A stretch of 64,000 nucleotides of DNA from Ifrita kowaldi (lineage: Eukaryota; Chordata; Aves; Passeriformes; Cinclosomatidae). How positions within the stretch are numbered: position 1 is the first letter of the stretch; the number at the start of each line of letters is the position of its first letter. A program made the position numbers and the translations under genes. The stretch is from contig VZRS01002425.1 in the NCBI GenBank assembly GCA_013398055.1, forward strand, positions 1-64,000. The letters are read 5' to 3'. Positions 15,001 through 26,900 of this stretch are shown piece after piece. The notes under the pieces are model-generated. The model had not been told where the DNA came from. It was given only the letters and a program-made list of their open reading frames with translations, and did no database searches.

Positions 15001-17088
15001 ATTGATGTTCAGTGTTAACTTTTAAGATTGTTCTTTTGTGCCTGAATTAAGGTATAACTCATGTTCAAGTCTATTATTTCTGCGTGGAACTTCAGAAGTA
15101 ACCCTATGGTGTTAGTAAATTGCATGAACTTCAGACTGAGGGATGATGCAGCGCATGAGTTTTTGAGAATATTTGGGAAGACGTGTTTGAGGAATAATTA
15201 CTGCTAGTGAACAAAAGAAGTTTTCTTTAGAGGCTAAAATACATAATTTCTTTGGTTGTTGGTATTGCTTCATTTGACGTGGTTGAATAACCCATGCCCA
15301 CTAACCATCTTTTCTGGGTATCATCTATTCCATGGTTCTTCACTCAATGGTCTTGTTGGGTACAAAAGCCCTCTCATGCTTTCTTCCCAGGAACTGTATG
15401 GATGGAAGCCTGTTGCTTAAGATACATAGTGGACAGAGGGGGGGGAAAAAACGTCATCGTATCTACTAATTACTGTGTACGTATGTGTGCATAATAAGTC
15501 ACTCAGTTTTTTTCTACCTTACAGTGAGGATCCTGCACCCGGAAGTTCTTAATTAATGTTCACTTTCTCTTTATCGTTCTTTTTCATAAACTTTGTGCTT
15601 TCCCTTTCCTGAATTGTCCTATGTTGTGTGATGCCGTTGTCTCACTTGGTTTACAAGCTCGAGGACATAGGTGTTAGATGCTGTATCAGTATATGATGGT
15701 AGTACATATTAATGTTTTTATAATTTGTTGTTTGTCAGGAAACTGATCACTGCTAAACACAGTTGCCTGTGAATGCCATCAGCAAGTCTTGGATTCTGCC
15801 CTGGAGATGCCTCCTACCCAGTTGTCACTGTTCATGTTACCTGCTCATTCAAAGTTTCAGTGTAGTTGGTATCTTCCCTGTGGACATATCCATGAGTGTG
15901 CTTTCCAATGCCATCTCTAATAGGTTTGCTTGCTTTGGTAACCTTTGGTCTTTTCTGTTTAAGTATTGAACCTATGATTTCTCCATCCTTTCTCTCAGTT
16001 AATGTACTTAGAAGTTTTTCTTGATTATCTCTGCAAGTGTGCCAACCAATAACCAGTGTATCCTGGCCTGGATAGGAAGGCCTTCCTGCCCTAACAACAG
16101 GATCTAGATTGCACTGTTCTTTGTTTTGCAAAATAATCGAGTTGTTCTTAATGTACCTCTTACAACAACACTGTCATCTTCTTCTAGGCATTTCTTTGTT
16201 TCTGAAACAGCAAGCTGCTTCTGCCCGCTTCGGATTTTATTGTATCTTTTGTGTACTCACACATGCAATTCTGATTTCAACAAGTATCAAACCTCTTAAG
16301 TTGTAAAACATGTATCTTATTCATTCTTTTCGTATTGCTTATATTTTCAGAGATGAGGTAGTGGTAACAACCTGCATGTTTATCAAATGCACTTTTTAAA
16401 AACCAGCATCCTTTGTTTTTTCAGGTTAAACAAACTGATATATCCGAGTTATTCATTTACAGGGATACAGCAAAGAAAACTGATAATGGATTGGAAGGAC
16501 AGTAGGAAATGAAGGGAGGATGCTGGGCTGGGTATTATTAGTTTGCTTTCTAGGAAACAAAAATCCTTGAGCAGAGGAAACCAGCATGTGTCAAAGGCAC
16601 CAGAGCTTAGCAGAATGAATTCCCTGAAGAGCAAGTAAATCCATGTGAATTGAATTGTGTGAACGAACACTATTTAAAGAAAAAATCTACAAAACCTCTA
16701 ACCTCTTGATTGGTCATTGCCTGAGTTATTAAACAGCTAGTAAAAGTTGGGACAATAGAGGAGTTGATGTGAGAGAGATAGGAGACAAGCTAGAGAATTA
16801 AGTTTGAAATAACTGGAAAGGAAGCTAGTGTAAGAGTACAAGCATGAAGGAAATAAAAACAATACAGCATGTAGCTGGAATAAATCACAAGAGAAAAAGT
16901 GAGAGCAGGTGAGAAAGTTGAGGAATAGGGAAGGAAGGATCCTCATATGGCTGTTTGCAGTCATAAGACTACAAAAGATTTTGCAGCAGCAAAGTCTAAG
17001 GACAAAAGTAGGGTTTCAGTAAGGTCACAGGAGCAAGAAAGTGGTTACGTGTGTATTGTAGTGTAATGCACTGGAAACTACAAGAAGG
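77..17088. other. KHDRBS2: AT-rich intron, no gene recognised
   Basis: Seventeen kilobases of plain intron sequence. Frames are short and shift constantly, and the longest (2818-3198, minus, 126 codons) has no domain-like pattern. Apart from microsatellites at 3.3 and 10.6 kb I see no identifiable repeat. Conserved non-coding enhancers could be present, but single-sequence reading cannot reveal them. Confidence 0.6.
3306..3350. repeat. (TA)n/(TG)n microsatellite
   Basis: Alternating purine-pyrimidine run: short TA repeats followed by GTGTGTGTGTATGTGT. Confidence 0.85.
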
Positions 17089-18075
17089 AAGGGAGCATGC
17101 TGGAGCAGTTTATAAGAACTGGAGCTTATGGGAAGAACTCACTTCAGGAAAGTTCGTGGAGGACTGTCTCTCATAGGAGGGACCCCATGCTGGAACAGGG
17201 GAAGTGTGTGAGGAGTCCTTCCCTTGAAGAGGTAGAAGTGACAGAATCAATGTGTGATGAAACAACCTCAGTGCCTGGCACCTCTTATGAGGGGACAAGG
17301 AAGAGAATCAGGAATAAAGTGTTAAAAAAACTTCCCTGTCCGTCCCTCCAGGAGCCCCTCTATCGGTCACACTCACACACCTGAGCTGGGACCGAGGTCC
17401 CTTCACAGCTACAGCCCCACACTCACACAGTCACACCAGGCTTCCGAGCTGGCTCAGCCCCAGGTTTTCACAGCAGAGTCTCAGATGAACCAACCCTTAA
17501 AATAATTTAATCTTGGTCCAGTAACAAAATAAAAAAGACCCAGCTCAAGCTGGTGCCTCTGTGGAGGGACCCTGAACAAAGGACTTGTGGGCTTTTATCC
17601 TCCCACAGTCTAAGCATGGGAGAGTCTGGAACCCTAGGCTCCTGCTGTGTCTTTAAATGTCCAGTCTCCTGGCAGGGCCACAGGTCCCCAGGCCCTTTGT
17701 TGTGCACAGGGTCAGCAATTCCCAGCCTCTTGCTTCAGGCTCCCAGAGCTCAACCTGTGGCTCCCACTGCAGCAGCTCACCAAGATACCAGTACTGAATG
17801 GATTCCTCAACAAAAATTAAGACTGGGAGGAAGGGAGAGGTAGGGGGGGAAGATGTTTTTAAGATTTGATTTTATTTCTCATTATTCTGCTCTGATTTAA
17901 TTGGTAATAAATTCAGTTAATTTCCCCAAGGCAAGTATGTTTTGCTGGTGACAGCAACTAGTGAGTGATCCCTCCCTTCCCGTATCTCAACCCAGGATCC
18001 TTTTGCTGCATTTTCTCTCTCCTGTCCAGCTGCGGAGGGCAGTGATAGAGCAGCATTGGTGGTCAACCCACCACA
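17089..18075 (+). mobile_element. Family A LTR, 5'-truncated, interrupted by an LTR insertion
   Basis: Positions 17089-17319 match the reverse complement of the LTR at 54908-55998, with shared stretches such as GGAGGACTGTCTC and GAGGGACCCCATG. Positions 17813-18075 match its 3' end: TTTCTCATTATTCTGCTCTG, an AATAAA at 17906-17911, then GGTGGTCAACCCACCACA. The two halves are contiguous in the family consensus but are separated here by a 493 bp family-B LTR. The U3 5' portion is missing. The sense strand is plus, opposite to the 54.9 kb copy. It is more diverged than that copy, suggesting an older insertion. Confidence 0.8.
17320..17812 (-). mobile_element. Complete solo LTR, family B (493 bp), nested in a family A LTR
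   Basis: On the minus strand the element begins TGTTGAGG at 17812 and ends TTTTTTTAACA at 17320. It has a GATAAAAG TATA box (complement 17592-17599) and an ATTAAA polyadenylation-like signal (complement 17506-17511) about 90 bases downstream. This is a well-formed U3-R-U5 order. The flanks are AAAG on the left and AAAA on the right, a possible 4-base target duplication with one mismatch. The surrounding family-A sequence resumes immediately after it, so this is a later insertion. No internal retroviral genes remain. Confidence 0.75.
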
Positions 18076-19037
18076 GCTCATCCATTTCAGTCCATTAGTC
18101 TGGATGCAGCTAGCAGCCTCCTTTGAAATGTATTATTTTGTTTGCACTTGATTTCCTGCATTTTAATTTCTTCTAATCTTCAGTAGGTTTGTTGGTTGTG
18201 TTACTGTACTTTTTTGTAGTTCCCTTTTTTTATACAGTATCTGGTCTAACCATGAAATAGAACCTGCAAGTGACTCACTTTTTTGTTTAGGCTGAAAAAA
18301 GTTTTCATCAGTGTATTTATATCAGCTAAAGGCTGTCTGATACCATGGTTGCTGTAGGGTATATACTGCTTTCTCTTCACTTGGGGAGCAAGGTAACATA
18401 TAACATTACATTCGTTCACTGTTGTTGTGGAATGAAGGATAAGCAGTAAGCGAAAGACAAGCAGAACATTAACCTTTTGGAATAATAAGAGAGTATGGAA
18501 GACTCACAAACAACATACTTCTTCAAAGAGCAAACAGATTAAAATGGGATACCTACTAATAAAATTCTGCTACTGCAGTACTGTAAAGTTGTTTCTTTTT
18601 AACAAGAGTGTGCAGAAATGTTTGACAGCTGAGTTTGGTACTTTGTAAGCATCACAAAAGCGAAATGAGATGACAAAAATTGTAATGCCATTCTGGGCCA
18701 GCACCTTGGGGATTCAATTCCAAGAGACCTGTGTACCACTGTGCACTCTAAAGAGGGTGTTCATTTCTTCTGAAATGGGTGAATGTGGACTACTGCAAGT
18801 CTTCAGACCAGATAAAGCATTACTGCCTCTAACATATGTCATTTAGGACTCTCATGCTAATATATGTGGGTGGATACAGAAAGGGAATGGTGTAAGCTGT
18901 ACCAAGAACCCAAACACTGAGTGGCTGCAGCTGGTTTTTCCTGCTCAGATAATGAGCCATGCTACAGAAGTGAGGAGTGCCCCAGTTTGGTGAGTACACA
19001 TTGTGGATGCCTGCTTTGTGGGATCTCTGCTATCCTC

Positions 19038-19080
19038 CCACACACACACACACGCACAGAGATATATATATATATATAAT
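19038..19080. repeat. Compound (CA)n-(TA)n microsatellite
   Basis: About eight CA units (19039-19056, one CG interruption) followed by about eight TA units (19062-19078). This is a likely polymorphic marker. Confidence 0.9.
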
Positions 19081-21645
19081 TTTCTGCTTAGAATGAGATT
19101 AGTGTTGTTGAATTCTATTCATGTGACACTGCAACTCTGTCTCCAGGTTCAGCAATGCTGAATGTTAACCTAGCGCAGCAGCTTGAAAAATAGTTTTGTA
19201 TTAAAACTAATGCATGTTGGAGTTGCATTAATCTCTATTGATGATCATATTTGCCAACTGGGTGCGTGCTCCTGTTTGGCATATGACTCTTCATATTCAG
19301 TTTCCTGTTATTTTTTCTGTGACAGTATCTTGACTTCTTTACCCTGGAGTTCTTCTTTGCAGGAAGCAGGCCAGCATTTCATCTCTAGAGTTTTATTTTA
19401 AAAACATATTATGTCTCTTAAGGCATGATGGGCTGCAGGAAGTGTTTAAAGTGCCACTTGCCGAGTCACGTTTTGCTTATACATTTAGGTCAGATAATAA
19501 AATTGCTACTGAAAGTTCTTACAGCTAGCAAAGAAAGTCAAATGCAATTATCTCAATGACACTAATAAATATGGGCTCCTTAACCTGAGCTTTTATTAAG
19601 CTGGTATATTCTTGGTAGTCCAAAAGATAATTGCATTTCGAGTAAGTCAAATGTCAGTTTTATGTTTTACAAACTGTACTGGTAAAGGTGTGTTTGATCT
19701 TCAGCCTGAAAAATTCCCTTTAGATCATCTCTAAATCCACCAAAACAGTGGAAAATTACAATTCCGAGATTAAATGGTAAGGAATTAGGAAAAAAAAAGA
19801 TAGAATTTGAAAGTATGAATCTTTCAATTTTATTTTGCTACTGTACAGTCTTCTTTCAAATTTAAGTGTGGTACTGAAGCTGCCTGAAAGTTCTGGATGT
19901 TCATGCAATTTCATCCTTAAATCTGGATATTATTGACAGAACTCTTACACAGTAAACAAAATTAATTCTTAGCTCTTATGTGTTTTGACTCCTATTTGAT
20001 GCATTGTTCTAAATTCAGTTTTGTTAAACTGCTCCTTCGGTTTTACCAGTTGAAAAAATTTTCTACAGTTTTAATAGAAGGAATGTACTTTGCTAACATC
20101 TTCCCAGACATCCCGTTGAAAGCATGACATACCATAATCCTTACAGAGTACTGGTGCAAGAAGGATTTTTATGTTCAGTGGAAATGAGCATTGGTCATCT
20201 AGACGATAACTTTGTTTAAAAAGCTGAAGTATTTTCAGGGGTCTTTAGAAATTTATTTGTTACAAAAGCAGATATGCCATGATTTGTAGTAACTCCTGAG
20301 TTACCAGTTATTTGGTATCTTCCTAATGTTTAGAAATACTTTATTAATTTCTGCTAATAATTTATAATTTTGTTTTAATTTGTTATTATTTCCTTTTCTT
20401 CTGTTGAATCTTGGTAGTATTTTAGCCTTTTCAGTCTTTGGAAATTTTCAAAAATCTTGAGTTTTCAAATATACTTACTAGCAGTAGTAGCATTATCTCA
20501 GCCAGTTTTCCAGGTCACTTACAGTGATGTCTCCTGATCCTTTTTCTTCCCCAAAGACTTCTGCCACTGTCTCCTTGCCTTCCTCTTCTCGTCTTTCCTC
20601 TTGCTTTGTTGCTAGGTGCGACAAAGCATTTGGAATCTCTTTAGCCCCAGTGGAGAGGCCCTCCTGACAGCTGAAGAAGTACAAGGACGTTCATCCTGAC
20701 TAGAATCCCAGCTGATACACAGCTCCTGGGCCATGCCACAGCAAGAAATCTGCCTTGTGTTAAGCAAGTACAATTTTAGTCAGGATTGTTTGCTTGAGCT
20801 TTGTGCCATGTCTTACCTATATGAAATCAGTATAAATTCTATTTTGTTCAACCAATCTGAGGACTAAAATCCGATTGATCTAAGTAGTATTTAACCCAAA
20901 ACTATTCCAAGATCTTTCACATTTTAAGACTACCTTGCTGTGTTATTTTTTTTTAACAAAGGCTGCAAGAAAAAAGGAACTCATTAGCTCTGGGTTTCTT
21001 GACGTTATTTGTTATTATCTTTAATGTCCCTTTTGCTAGTCAGAAATGTGCTTAGTAGTGTTTCCTTTAATTCCAGCGTAATCTAAAAGCGTGACTTGGT
21101 TTATGGTAAAAAGCAGTGAACAGCACCCTTTCTGAAACTTACTGCTAGTAAATCTATATTGACTTTGTAAGAAGAAAAATGTACCTGTGAATTACTTGGT
21201 TTTGATGGTTATATGCTTCTAAGGTATCATCATTCATGTGTTTTAAAACACTAAATTCCAGTATAAAGGAGAAGAAAAACTATAGTATTGGACTAACATA
21301 GATGAGGTATTGATTTTAAATGATTTTTCTACCAAAATACAACTACTGTATTCTACAAGCATATTTGTTTTAAAATTTTTAGAGTAGTGATGACTCATGA
21401 AAATTAGTATTATGAAAATAACCCAAACAGATAAAACAGATAATACTTCCATCTTTTCCACCTGCTTCTCAATGCCAGAGAAGGTTTCCCTTCTTATTCC
21501 TAACTCTGTCACCAGAACTTAGCCAAATCATGCAGGCATTCAGTTCTACACTGCTTGAACACAGGAGGGGTCTGTCAGTGTGTGTTCTCCACATGGTCAA
21601 CTATTACTGGTTTTCCTACACTTGATGTTTCTTAAGCAAGCCAAT

Positions 21646-21683
21646 TATTTTATTTTTTATTTTATTTTTCCCCCTTTTTTTTT
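21646..21683. repeat. T-rich (TTTTA)n low-complexity tract
   Basis: Runs of T with TTTTA spacing, then CCCCC and a nine-base T run. Simple sequence, no wider element seen. Confidence 0.7.
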
Positions 21684-22506
21684 CTGGAAGTAGTGTAAGG
21701 AAACAAAAAACCATAAAAAATGGAGAAACAATAGTTAGCCAAACAGCTCCCGAAACCCCCAGAGTAAATCAGTTCTGTATAAAGGTAGCACAGCAGATGG
21801 TATAAACTGGGGTAGTGGAGTTCAGCAGCCAGTCACCAGCAAAAAATGTAGAATCTGCTTCCAGGGAACAGTGGCATCTTGGCGTAACTGTGCAGATATT
21901 GTAGCTCTTTGCTCCTAAACAGTTCCTCTCCAGGAACCACATATATATTAGTTTGCTTGGAGGTAAAACTGCCAGCTCGTTTCTCTTCTGTGCTGCTTCA
22001 GCTCATTTTCCCTCAGCTAGCATTGCCAAGAATGACTGCCAGAGAAGGCCACTATTTCCTGATCTTCCAGGACCTGCAGAGGCATTTCGCCTCTGCTCCA
22101 AGCCACTTTCTCTTATGTCAATAGGCCGGAGAGACATCAGTGAGGCAAAAAAGCACGCAACCAACCAAAAAAATGCTGGAATGCTACCTCTAAGTACAGT
22201 GTGTCCCTTAGCTCATCAAGCACTCGTGAAAATAAGGTCTGAGCACGAGCTTCATGTTTTCTAAGAAGGAATCAATCCCAGTTTTGAGCCTGATCTTTGA
22301 ATTGCACTTGTGAAAGCTACCATGATACTGTACTGAACAAACAGCTTTGAGAGTGTATTTTGATGTGGATGATCTCATTTGCAACACAGTAGTTCAAGAT
22401 TGGCTATTATTACATATGTTTTCCTTTTTGGTGTAATTAATTCCCTAATCTTTCAGAAAGTAATTATCAGTCTTTCATTTTATGGAAGCTTGTATTAGTG
22501 GTATAA

Positions 22507-22565
22507 CTATATATGTGTATATATGCACACACTCTATCTGGTTATACACATATGCATACATGTAT
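22507..22565. repeat. Imperfect TA/TG/CA-rich low-complexity tract
   Basis: Degenerate ATATATGTGTATATATGCAC type runs with internal near-palindromes around ACACATATGCATACATGTAT. Confidence 0.65.
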
Positions 22566-23797
22566 AATACATCTTTCTAGTTGTGTATTACTTGTTTCAC
22601 TTTGTGTTTCTCTAAACTGAGAATCAAAATTATTATTTCATAAAACATTGGACTGAATCAAATATTATTTCTCTGTGTAGAAATACCCATATGAAATAAA
22701 GCAGCAGTGAATTAGATCTGGATAATGTTTCTCTAAACAGCCTTATTTAGGCTTAGTAGGTTATAAATTTCACAGTACAGACTTGACCTTTATTATGTAT
22801 CTATAAAGTGTCATATGTATTTAGAGTATTATGCACATTTTGAATATTCTGAATCAAACCACTTATGAAAATGGAAAACTGGTGGAGCACACTGTATTTC
22901 CAGCCAGTAATTGTTAAAGAAGACTGCAGTGTCAGTAGCGTGATACCTGTCCTCATGGAAGAAGGCAGGAGAGAGTGAGTTACAGTCTAGGAGTTTTCTT
23001 GAGAATTTCGGGTAAGATGAAGATTATAATTAAAGACTGAGTAGCACATTTGTGTAGTGTGATGGGGGAAAAGTATCAGACTTTCTCTAGGGATGAGTGT
23101 TCTTTTTCACTCTGTCGGAGTTCTTTGAAAAAAAGTAGGTAAAGTACATAAAGGTTACCTGTCAGACATAATGTTCTAGGATTTTCACAAAGCCTTTGAT
23201 AAGAGTCTTCATAGTAGGCTGCAAAGAAAATTAATAGTGACAGAGGAAGTAGCATAACTTAGGTATGGTTTAAAAACTGATTATGATGAAAACAACAGGA
23301 GAAACAGTGTGCTTCTGAAATAGCAGTAGGACCAGAGTTAACACTATTGATTATGATGAAGAGGAAGCTGCATGAGGGCAGAATTTCCTTTTATGTGTAA
23401 TTTCTGATTAGGTACAGCTGTCCAGATCTGTATGAAGCTCCAGATTATAAATGTGACGCATTCAGATGCACCTAGATTGGGGCAACTAGCTTAATTGGAT
23501 AAGGCTTTTTGGGCAGGAGCCTATCCTGTAATGTGGTATTTAGTGCAGAATGGAGTACTACAGGACCAACTGTGTTTATGTAACTAACTGCTAACAGAAA
23601 ATAATTATAATGTTGTCAGAATATTTTACTTGGCAAGGATGAAAAATGAAAATATATTAATTTTATCAGAAGCAGTTGGTGCGTTTAGTCCTTTTACTTT
23701 AAAGAACCAGGAAAGGACACAATGCAGTTAACTACATCATGACTGACTTGCAATGATTTATGAAAAAGCAACTTTATTTTAAAGGAGGGTTTGAAAG

Positions 23798-23987
23798 TCA
23801 TAAAGCAGCCCAAGTTGGAAGAGACCTTGAAATATTATCTGGTTTAACTTCCACTGGGAAAGGGAGCCTGTCTGAGATTACCTAGTGCTGTGACCAATTG
23901 CGTAATGAAAACATCTAGTGATGGGGATTTACCATGTCCCTGGGAGGTTATGCCAGTGGTTGAGGACAGACTTTACTGAGGTATTCT
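23798..23987 (-). mobile_element. Old CR1 LINE 3'-end fragment
   Basis: The text runs CAAGTTGGAAGAGACCTTGA, TCCACTGGGAAAGG, AGTGATGGGGATTTACCA and CCCTGGGAGGTTATGCCAGT. This is the antisense of the conserved CR1 3' region, heavily diverged. The 3' tail repeats are lost. It is 5'-truncated, as usual for CR1. Confidence 0.7.
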
Positions 23988-26900
23988 GGAAAATTAATTT
24001 TATCTTTTTACCTTTTCCAAAAAATAGTAAAACAAACGGACAGTTGTAAAATTAAGGAGTGCATTAAAAACCTATAAAATGAAATAATTATGTACTATAG
24101 TCACCCTGTGGAAGTAATTAACTCTACAGGGCATTTAATAAAAAAACAAGGTTTGACTTTCATTTTCTGTAAGTACTGCATACCTAGCAACAAATAAATC
24201 AAGATGACTCTCTCCATTGCAGAGTGCTTTATATGTTTTTGTATAAGAATGGTGCAAAAACGCTGTCAGATTGGAAAAATGATACTGTTCCTTCTCTCAG
24301 CTGGAAATGACTAAGCAAGTTGATGATCAGTGGAAGTTCAGACTGCATCTGTTTAGAAGGTTGAGTAGTGCCTTCCAAACTGCTGTTCTTTCAGTGTGTC
24401 ATAATTTCTGAGAAGCACGGGGCTCAGCTGGTCATTTCACTGGGAACAGTCAGGTGCTGGAACACACCTGAAAGCTTACTCTGTATATCCGTGTTTACAT
24501 TGTCATTGTAGGTTGTGAAATAATCCCGATCATTTTGTAATTCGGAAGTCCCACACTGATATTGCAAAGGAACATACAGGGTTATTTCCCTGTACTTGTG
24601 CATAACTATTAACACAAGGTCTGATGCCTGACTGAATTCACATAGTTGGAGTGTTCTCTTGCGATTTTGTGGAACAGACTGAAGACGTAACACTTAATGG
24701 CCACCATTGTGCACTGGATCGTGTTTGCCTCTTGTACTGGCAGAGGCGTGAGGCTTGGATGGAAGGATCTGAAACCTCATCACTTTAAAGAGAACTGGAA
24801 TGGCCCTCTGCTAGAGAGCCTGTGCAGGATGTGGAAAAGTGGTGAGGGAATCAAAGAGTGTATATTCTATAATTCTCTGCCCTTTCTTCCTTTAATACAC
24901 TAAAGCTATATCCATAGTGTTAAATGAAATGGGATAGTACTAAAGCACAAGGACTGGCAATTTTGCTCACATCGTTAAGTTTGTGGGATATTTTCTGATA
25001 TGGTTTTGGGGCAGTACAACTGGAATTCTCCCGGAGAGGGCCTGGGCATTGTTCAGAGTTGAGCACAAACTTGACATTAGCCATAGTTAGTTTAGGCAAA
25101 GAGATGTGAGTTGTATGTGACAGCTGGTCTTGGGGCCAGAGGAAGTTTGTTGACCCTAGTATATTTAGTCAGTTGGTGTATATTAAGATGTTGGTAATGT
25201 CAAGTCCCTTTTCATTTCATTTCTTCTGCTGTCAGGTTTGTACAGTTCCACATCATGGTACTGTGTTCCTCATACTTGTCACATGGTTTTCCTCTCCATT
25301 CCTAACAAAACAACTTTCATACTACAGTCATGACATTTTTCTTATTTGCTCTAAGTGCATTTCAGGTGATTCTTTCCACCCTATTTCCCTAGGCTGTCAT
25401 ATTTGCTGCTCCCCCTTTAAAACCTCTGTTATTCTGTGTTATTTAATAAATGATTCAGAACTTCTGCAATTCAGATGAGTGCTTTAAAAAGCAAAGCACG
25501 TACAACCTCTCTCCTAGTTTCCTAATTTTCTCCCTTCTTCCTTTACATGCACACTCAAATGTGGTTTTACTATATTTTAGGTTATAATTTCCTTAGGCAG
25601 AATGCATCTCTGCCTTGTTCTGGATGTTTTTAATGAGTAATGGGAAGTGGTGATAGGAAAGCTTTGCTTTTCAGAAACTTCTGCTAATCTTTCTAAGACA
25701 TAATGCTGCTGATGGCCACAGAGTTGTCCATACATATTATTTATGACTACAATGGGCTAAGGTCACTTAGTTCATGCATTGAAAGTAGGTTACTGTTCAG
25801 TTCTGAACATAACTTCTATCCATTTTTTGTTTGATCAGATGATTCATAAGGAGTCAGATGGAATGCAGTGTTTGGTATCTTATAGAACTTAAAGTGACAC
25901 TTAAAAGTTATCCCAAAAACACAGATTTCTGAAAAAAGGTATCCATTTTTGTTTACATGATAAAGTTTGTTACATATGGTTTTAAAACAGTTTTAAACAA
26001 CACAATTGGAAAAATACACCCTTACTATCTATGGTTGTGTTTCTACAGATGTAATTGTATAATGCTGTATACTGCTATGGCCTGGTAATATTATTTATGT
26101 CAAGATTTGCATAGCGTCTGGAAGGCTAAGCATGGCATGAGTACTTAATTTATGTTTGTCTGAACTGACTAGAATACTGACAACTCTTTATCCAAACCAG
26201 TCCCAGGATGTTTAGTGGGAGGTATGTACTTCTCAGATAACTGTGCTGTATGTCGGGAGGAATCCAGAAATGTGCTGTGAGAGCTCAGCAGCTGCTCGGG
26301 TGGTTTTTTCCTGGCTACAGATGGATGTGGTGTCCATACACTCTTCTCTGTGTAGTTATCAATTGCTGTAGTCACTTCGGATACAAAGTCATACTCCAAG
26401 GAGATTTTCTAGTTTGAAGTGAATTGCTAGAGTAGCCTGAGTACTGAAGCTTTGAATAAAATCTTCTTTATACAAGTACCTGAAACATACAACATGAAGT
26501 CCTGAAAATGGTCAGATAATTTCAACAGGCTGCTGTAAAAGCTCTGGACATTCTCTTTTTCTCAAGGAGTGTTGATTCTTTAGTTAGCAAGTGACTTTTC
26601 ATTACGGTGAGAAAAGAGATTTAAAAAGTTTAATTTTGAACTGTAAATATTTGGTTTTCTTTCCTGTAGTCACTATGAAGTTGCCAGTTTATTGGGGAAG
26701 GGATGGGGAGAAAATTATATTTCACTTGCAGTGTGTTGCTAAAATTAAGAACAAATATTGCTTAAACTTAAGGACAAGCATATTTTATAAGTCTTGCATA
26801 GATTGGCCAGTCTATCTTTGAGTATGTTAAAACAGACCTGTGATAATAAATTTTAAGTCAAGGTAATGGACCAGAAAAAAAACACAGTACATTGCATCAT

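Noticed and set aside
19038..19080. Short-period repeat considered as a CRISPR or other array
   Set aside because: It is a simple CA/TA microsatellite. No spacer-repeat structure exists anywhere in this eukaryotic window.
20493..20684. Glu/Lys-rich 63-codon minus frame considered as an exon
   Set aside because: Low-complexity acidic composition arises from a CTTCCTCTTCTC-type pyrimidine tract. No paired splice sites.
26169..26399. Protein-like 76-codon minus frame
   Set aside because: It reads plausibly but matches no family I know, has no clear splice sites, and is well within chance length.
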